From Clostridiaceae bacterium (lineage in GTDB: Bacteria > Bacillota > Clostridia > Oscillospirales > Acutalibacteraceae): a DNA stretch of 18,392 bases. Under the pieces are notes generated by a model, which was not told the origin of the DNA, did not search any database, and saw only the letters and a program-made list of their open reading frames with translations. A program made the translations under genes and the position numbers. Positions 13,635 through 18,392 of the stretch are shown here, piece after piece. The stretch's first letter is position 1; every line of letters begins with the position of its first letter. The DNA is taken from the NCBI GenBank assembly GCA_016297555.1, contig JAEDGK010000033.1, positions 1 through 18,392 on the forward strand, written 5' to 3'.

Positions 13635-16600
13635 ATGAAAAAGGCAAAACGACTTTTGGCAGTTTTGTTGGCGGCTGTTATGCTCATTTCGGCAGCCTGC
13701 CTTCCGACTTATGCTTATAAAGCAGAGTCGGTTCTCGGTGACGGCTCTATTTCACCGAACGATAACTACCACATTCCCCATCAGGGTTCTGACGGCAAGT
13801 ATTATTTCAGCTATGAGCAGGGTGCTGCTTATGTGCTTGACTTGCTTGATAACCTTCTCAAAGACGCCAATATCGTTATCACAGGCAAAGAACTTAACGA
13901 TCTTGCCGGCTTGAATGTAACGGGTCTTTTGGCTGTCAACAAGCTCTGCGGACCGAACGGTGCCGGCGAAAACGGTGACTACATCGACCTCAGAAGCATT
14001 GATAACCTTGTTTGGACCATCACCGGTCTCATAATGGACCTTGATGAAGCTTTCCTCGTAGGCGTTGCTAATGTTTTCAACGCTTTCGGTGATTTGCTTG
14101 AAGGCAGCGCAAAGATTCATTCCGACGGTCTTTCAAGATCAATTAACAGAACGGACTCATCTGATAAAGAAGTTCTTGAAATGCTCATTCTCTGGCTCAA
14201 CAATATGCGCCCCGCTCTCAGAAAAATAGTTGCAGGCACATATAACTGGGGTGCTCTTAACAGCGCTATCCCCGCTATGATTAAGGATCTCGGCGGATAT
14301 CTTAAACTTACGCTTTATAAGTTGCTTGTTAACGACAGCGCAACCGAAATCCCTGCAGGTGAAACCCTTGACAGCGCGGTTCAGCAGCTTCTTAATTGGG
14401 CGCTTATCGAAGGCACGGGAGACACCGCCGAAACAGGTGCGCTTTCTTTGCTCGGTTCTAACCATACTGCTCTTATGCCTGCCGTTGGAAATCAGCCGGG
14501 CGGCGTTGATATCACCGCAACTCCCATTCAGGCAGACAGAGACGGCGACGGTGCTGTTGAAGACTGCACAATGAACACCTATCAGCTCGTTCATAACATC
14601 CTCAAGGGCGTTCTTGACGGAATGCTTGCTCCCATGCTTTCCGATGTTCTGGTTGATGCTCTTGATATTGAAATAACCGAGCAGTATCCCATGGGTGACC
14701 CCGCAATGCTCAGCGATGTTATGTTTAACACCATTATCGGTGCGGTTGAGGGTCTTGCCGTTCAGAACGGCGCACCCGCTCCGACTTACACGGAAGAAGA
14801 AAACTCAACACCCGTCGGCAAAATCAACGCACTCCTTGATTGGTTCTTTAACGACGGCGGACTTGATACCTTTATAAAGATTGACTATATGGGAATCCAT
14901 ATTCAGGATAACCTGATGTCACTTCTCGGCGATATCGCCAGACTCGCTATTAACCTTCTTCCCGGAATGGGTGTTTTTGAAAGCTCTGCCAATCTCGCGT
15001 ACAGCTCAGATGATCTCAACAGAGTATGGTATTATGATGCAAACCTTAATCTCGTTGCCCAGGAAGATGAAACAAAGGTTGATAAGACCTATGTAACATA
15101 CGAAACAGGCGAGGTTATTTATCCCACAGAGAAGCAGGTAATCAACGAGGTTGAAACAATAACCGCTTATTCTTATCTTTCAACCGATATGCCCGTTAAT
15201 ACCACCGATGAGAAGGGCGCAAACTATGTTAACCCCGATCTTGTCAGACCCAACTATGAGATAACCAAGAGCCAGGTATATGCTTGCCTCATTAAAATGG
15301 CGCTGAACGATATGATAGACGGCTGCTACTTCCCGGAGTGGACGCAGGATATCCCGAGCGTTCTTGCATACGGCTTTGCAGGTCTTGCCGCAACCAAGGT
15401 TCCCGAAAACAATTATTATGCACGCCTTGATGCGTATCATGATGTTACGGTTAACGGAGAGGCTGCAAATCTTGTTGACGCAAGCGGAAAGACGATTGAG
15501 CCTCTGCCCTACACGATTGATAAGCACGGCGTAACAATTCCCAAGGCAGCGCTTGATATAGTTGCTTCCTTCGGAGCCGCTCGCCTTAACGGTGTGTTCC
15601 AGCTCAACAGCCTACGTTTTGATACGGACACAACTCTTGAAAAATTCGCTTGCGAATTCCTCGGCTGGGGCTTCACCAGATATATGCCCATGCTGACCGG
15701 TACTCTTGATTCCGCAACCGGCACTCTCGTAGGTGACGGCACTTGGAAGGATGCAATGAATACCTTTATCAATGCGATTTATTCCGATTATACAAACCAT
15801 GTCTTTAAGGAAACCGCAAACTTTGACGCTATCTATGACCTTATTGACGCAACGCTCTTTAAGCTTATCCCCGTTTCATGGACGCCGAATATCACAGGTT
15901 CTTTCCAGTTTATCAATGAGTGGCTGCTCGGCAACCTGATAGAGTTTGACCTTCAGGGAATTCTTAATTTGCTTTCAGTTAATACTGCGGCTGATGCAGA
16001 GCTTAATCAGCCTCTTCTTACCGTTCTTCTCAGAGTTATTGACCGTGTTCTTGCAATGGTATTCAACGACCATGGTCTTCTTCTTCCGAACGGCAGAACT
16101 AATGTTGTTAAGAGTAACAATATCACAAATATAACATCTCTTGATGCGCTTATGGCAACCGGCAGTGAAACAGCTTCGCTTCCCGTTCTTGTTGATAATC
16201 TCTTAATGTATCTTGAAACATATAAGGTAATGCTTCTTTCCACGGCTCTTCCTCTCATAGTAGCTCAGATTTATGAGAAGCCCTATGATCAGGAATACCT
16301 TGGTTCAAAGGGTGTTGCATATTATAAGGTTGACGATCTTGACAGATATATAAAGAGCTTTACCGAAAATATCAACGCAACCAAGGGCGTAACCTTTACC
16401 AACAGAGACGATGCCAGAGCGGCTGTTGACGGCAATGCAACGGCAGTTAAGAATGCAGACGGCATCACTTACGATATCAAGCTCAGCAACGGCGCAATCT
16501 ACGGCAACTATCCCGATATGGCTTCTGCAATGGATATAATCAACGCTTTGAAGAACGCATATGTCTTTGAGAAAACAGCGGATGACGGCACAACCACATA

Positions 16601-18392
16601 TACGGTTTATCTCCGCAAGTCATATCTTGACAGCGCAACAGTAACACCCGCAACCGAAACTATAGACGGATATAATGATTCTTACAGCGTATATTCCAAC
16701 TTCTCAAAAGCAGATCTTACACCGAGAAGCACAACATATCCCTTCGCTGCCTATGACAGCGCATACAGATTCTATGAGTTTGAGGACTTTGCATCCGCAA
16801 ACTATGTTTACCGAAACGCCAATGAAGCGATAAAGGATGCAGAGAGATTTGTTTCAAGCTATAACAGCTTCCCCAAGAGCGATCTTCCGGCAGCTTACGG
16901 CACATGGATGAATTATTCAATCAAAGCAAGGCTGAGAGCAGCAGGGCTTTATGATTCCAATGACGACGGACTTATAGTTAATTCCAACACAGACGCCGGC
17001 TATGATGCAACCAATCCCAATATCGACGGCGATCCCGGAATACCCGATGCAATGTATCCTTTCTCAACCACAACCGCAACCGCATTCACCTATTATGACA
17101 GCAAGACAGGTGAAAACATCACCGTAACAATGAATACGGTAACGCCGGAAGCTTATGAGCAGCTCAGCATGGCAATCGCTTACGGCAACGACGCTGCAAA
17201 CGATGTAGAGCTGACAACGATCGAAAAAGAAGATCTTGTAAGACTTGCACTCGGCACTATCAACTTTGATATTACTCCTACTCTCAACGCAGACGGAACT
17301 GAATCCTATCACACAGGCTCATTCCAGTGGGACGGACTTTCAGAAGCTCAGCTTGCATCGATTGATACATTCTGTGCAAGCAACGGTTATAGGTTCGTTT
17401 ATGATACCGCAGCAGGAACTTATACAATAACAAGATCAGCATTTAAGGTATTTGACAGCAACTTCACTCTTGGCACGGCGGATGTAAGCACAACACCTCT
17501 TGCTGATGTTTCTTCCTACACCGCAGTTAAGGAAACCAACAGAACCTATGCTCAGAAGACTGTAATTCAGCTTAATGAGAGCTATGCAGACTATGTAGAA
17601 AACCTTTATGCAAACAGAAGAAGCCTTTACAATAGAATAGACTATATCAGCTACCGTTACGAAATGGCAGAGGCTGTAAGACCCAATAAAGGATTCGATA
17701 CAACGATGCTTAAGTGGGTATTGAACCTCACCTCAAGCGCTTATAAGGATTCAAAGACCAAGAGAAGAAACTGCGTACTTGTCGGTGTGGACGGAGAAAA
17801 TATTATCACCACAAAGGCATACACGGCAACAACCTACAGCAAGTTCAGAGAAGCATATGATTTCGGTACCTCACTTGTTGCGGCGGTTGAAAGCCAGGCA
17901 CTTGGCACAGGCATCACCCAGTCAATGATAAGTGAAGCATATTACGGAATTCTTGAGACCTATAAGGGCTTGCTTCCCTTCACCGGTCCTGCTGATATGA
18001 CTCAGCTTCTTGCTTACATTCAGGTTGCAACGGATATTATGAACGATCCCAATAAGAATGATCCCGTACTTGGTTATGCATCGGGACTTGATGTTCTTGA
18101 ATCAACACTTGCTGACGCGATAGTTGTTCGTGATGATGAAACGATTGACTGTGAGAGCCAGCAGACCGTAGATAATATGGCGGCGCTTCTCAACCAGGCA
18201 ATTCAGAACCTTGTTTATAACACAGTACCGAGCATTATCCCGTCAACCGACGATCCCGATTCAACGGTATCAACGATCGAGACATCAAATGTTAATAATC
18301 GTATAGTCGGTCAGGTAATCGGCCTTTCCGAGGGCGTGGGCGCAATAATGAGCGCAATCGACATTGTCGGTATGCGTGAAGACGCGGCAATC
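13635..18392 (+). CDS. Giant secreted/surface protein of unknown function, partial (runs off the right edge)
   Basis: The frame stays open for 1586 codons with no stop, so the protein is larger still. Residues 1-27 are a Sec signal peptide (MKKAKRLL, hydrophobic core, cleavage after TYA). The N-terminal 950 residues alternate amphipathic helices (LLDWFF, LLNWAL, FINEWLL) with polar, aspartate- and threonine-rich stretches. Calcium-loop-like motifs occur at 301-306 (DRDGDG) and 1107-1114 (DSNDDGLI). From about 1395 to 1530 there are two FIVAR-like helical units, as found in stalks of Gram-positive surface proteins. I recognise no catalytic domain. Codon choice (mostly AGA arginine, CTT leucine) seems more biased than in neighbouring genes and hints at high expression. 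A cell-wall anchor or dockerin, if any, would lie beyond the window. Confidence 0.85.
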   Translation, partial: MKKAKRLLAVLLAAVMLISAACLPTYAYKAESVLGDGSISPNDNYHIPHQGSDGKYYFSYEQGAAYVLDLLDNLLKDANIVITGKELNDLAGLNVTGLLAVNKLCGPNGAGENGDYIDLRSIDNLVWTITGLIMDLDEAFLVGVANVFNAFGDLLEGSAKIHSDGLSRSINRTDSSDKEVLEMLILWLNNMRPALRKIVAGTYNWGALNSAIPAMIKDLGGYLKLTLYKLLVNDSATEIPAGETLDSAVQQLLNWALIEGTGDTAETGALSLLGSNHTALMPAVGNQPGGVDITATPIQADRDGDGAVEDCTMNTYQLVHNILKGVLDGMLAPMLSDVLVDALDIEITEQYPMGDPAMLSDVMFNTIIGAVEGLAVQNGAPAPTYTEEENSTPVGKINALLDWFFNDGGLDTFIKIDYMGIHIQDNLMSLLGDIARLAINLLPGMGVFESSANLAYSSDDLNRVWYYDANLNLVAQEDETKVDKTYVTYETGEVIYPTEKQVINEVETITAYSYLSTDMPVNTTDEKGANYVNPDLVRPNYEITKSQVYACLIKMALNDMIDGCYFPEWTQDIPSVLAYGFAGLAATKVPENNYYARLDAYHDVTVNGEAANLVDASGKTIEPLPYTIDKHGVTIPKAALDIVASFGAARLNGVFQLNSLRFDTDTTLEKFACEFLGWGFTRYMPMLTGTLDSATGTLVGDGTWKDAMNTFINAIYSDYTNHVFKETANFDAIYDLIDATLFKLIPVSWTPNITGSFQFINEWLLGNLIEFDLQGILNLLSVNTAADAELNQPLLTVLLRVIDRVLAMVFNDHGLLLPNGRTNVVKSNNITNITSLDALMATGSETASLPVLVDNLLMYLETYKVMLLSTALPLIVAQIYEKPYDQEYLGSKGVAYYKVDDLDRYIKSFTENINATKGVTFTNRDDARAAVDGNATAVKNADGITYDIKLSNGAIYGNYPDMASAMDIINALKNAYVFEKTADDGTTTYTVYLRKSYLDSATVTPATETIDGYNDSYSVYSNFSKADLTPRSTTYPFAAYDSAYRFYEFEDFASANYVYRNANEAIKDAERFVSSYNSFPKSDLPAAYGTWMNYSIKARLRAAGLYDSNDDGLIVNSNTDAGYDATNPNIDGDPGIPDAMYPFSTTTATAFTYYDSKTGENITVTMNTVTPEAYEQLSMAIAYGNDAANDVELTTIEKEDLVRLALGTINFDITPTLNADGTESYHTGSFQWDGLSEAQLASIDTFCASNGYRFVYDTAAGTYTITRSAFKVFDSNFTLGTADVSTTPLADVSSYTAVKETNRTYAQKTVIQLNESYADYVENLYANRRSLYNRIDYISYRYEMAEAVRPNKGFDTTMLKWVLNLTSSAYKDSKTKRRNCVLVGVDGENIITTKAYTATTYSKFREAYDFGTSLVAAVESQALGTGITQSMISEAYYGILETYKGLLPFTGPADMTQLLAYIQVATDIMNDPNKNDPVLGYASGLDVLESTLADAIVVRDDETIDCESQQTVDNMAALLNQAIQNLVYNTVPSIIPSTDDPDSTVSTIETSNVNNRIVGQVIGLSEGVGAIMSAIDIVGMREDAAI

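Noticed and set aside
13692..13700. Possible lipobox SAAC around C22 of the giant protein
   Set aside because: The -3 position is serine, not leucine or a similar residue, and a better signal peptidase I site (TYA) follows.
13752..17312. Minus-strand and frame-shifted open frames within the giant gene
   Set aside because: The in-frame reading has a signal peptide, a strong ribosome binding site and no stop over 1586 codons. The others are short, cysteine-rich or low-complexity mirror translations.
1..18392. CRISPR array, prophage, insertion sequence or tRNA/rRNA genes
   Set aside because: No spaced identical repeats, transposase or phage motifs, terminal inverted repeats or tRNA cloverleaf were found on either strand by eye.

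Overview
This window looks like chromosomal DNA from an anaerobic member of the Clostridia (Bacillota), most likely a gut Oscillospirales- or Ruminococcus-like bacterium. That placement is an inference. It rests on strong AGGAGG-type ribosome binding sites, the family mix (GH84, a UPF0309-type SIS protein, a PF06838 'methionine gamma-lyase family' enzyme, DUF2461, an M28 peptidase with membrane segments) and one very large secreted protein. I see no rRNA, tRNA, CRISPR array, insertion sequence or phage module. No gene-free stretch exceeds about 220 bases.

Positions 1-8038 are read on the minus strand. A six-gene run starts at malQ (4-alpha-glucanotransferase). It continues through a PLP-dependent Met-gamma-lyase-family enzyme, a DUF2461 protein, a phosphoglucomutase/phosphomannomutase and two tandem endonuclease/exonuclease/phosphatase (EEP) paralogues. 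Spacings run from a 4-base overlap to a 14-base gap, so this is very probably one operon. MalQ and the hexose-phosphate mutase suggest glucan or maltodextrin metabolism; the other genes do not fit an obvious single pathway. Downstream lies a separately promoted M28 peptidase. Its leader holds a palindrome at the expected transcription start and an intrinsic-terminator hairpin just before the ribosome binding site. A bidirectional terminator ends this block at 11-41.

Positions 8178-12404 hold a divergent plus-strand operon: a SIS phosphosugar-binding protein, a GH84 beta-N-acetylglucosaminidase-like enzyme without a signal peptide, a cysteine-cluster protein and a CapA-family lipoprotein. The first three overlap each other by 4 and 17 bases. 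The set reads as an amino-sugar or glycan salvage module with an unexplained metal-binding partner. It ends 3 bases from a convergent small MGMT-fold gene. A TTG-initiated HAD phosphatase is read divergently from that gene.

From 13635 to the right edge runs one open reading frame of at least 1586 codons. It has a Sec signal peptide, two calcium-loop-like motifs and FIVAR-like helical repeats. It is a giant surface or secreted protein of unknown role, cut by the window end. It is preceded by a leader with three consecutive hairpins that I cannot assign to a known riboswitch class. This gene and its leader, the cytosolic GH84/SIS operon and the M28 leader are the most interesting parts of the window.
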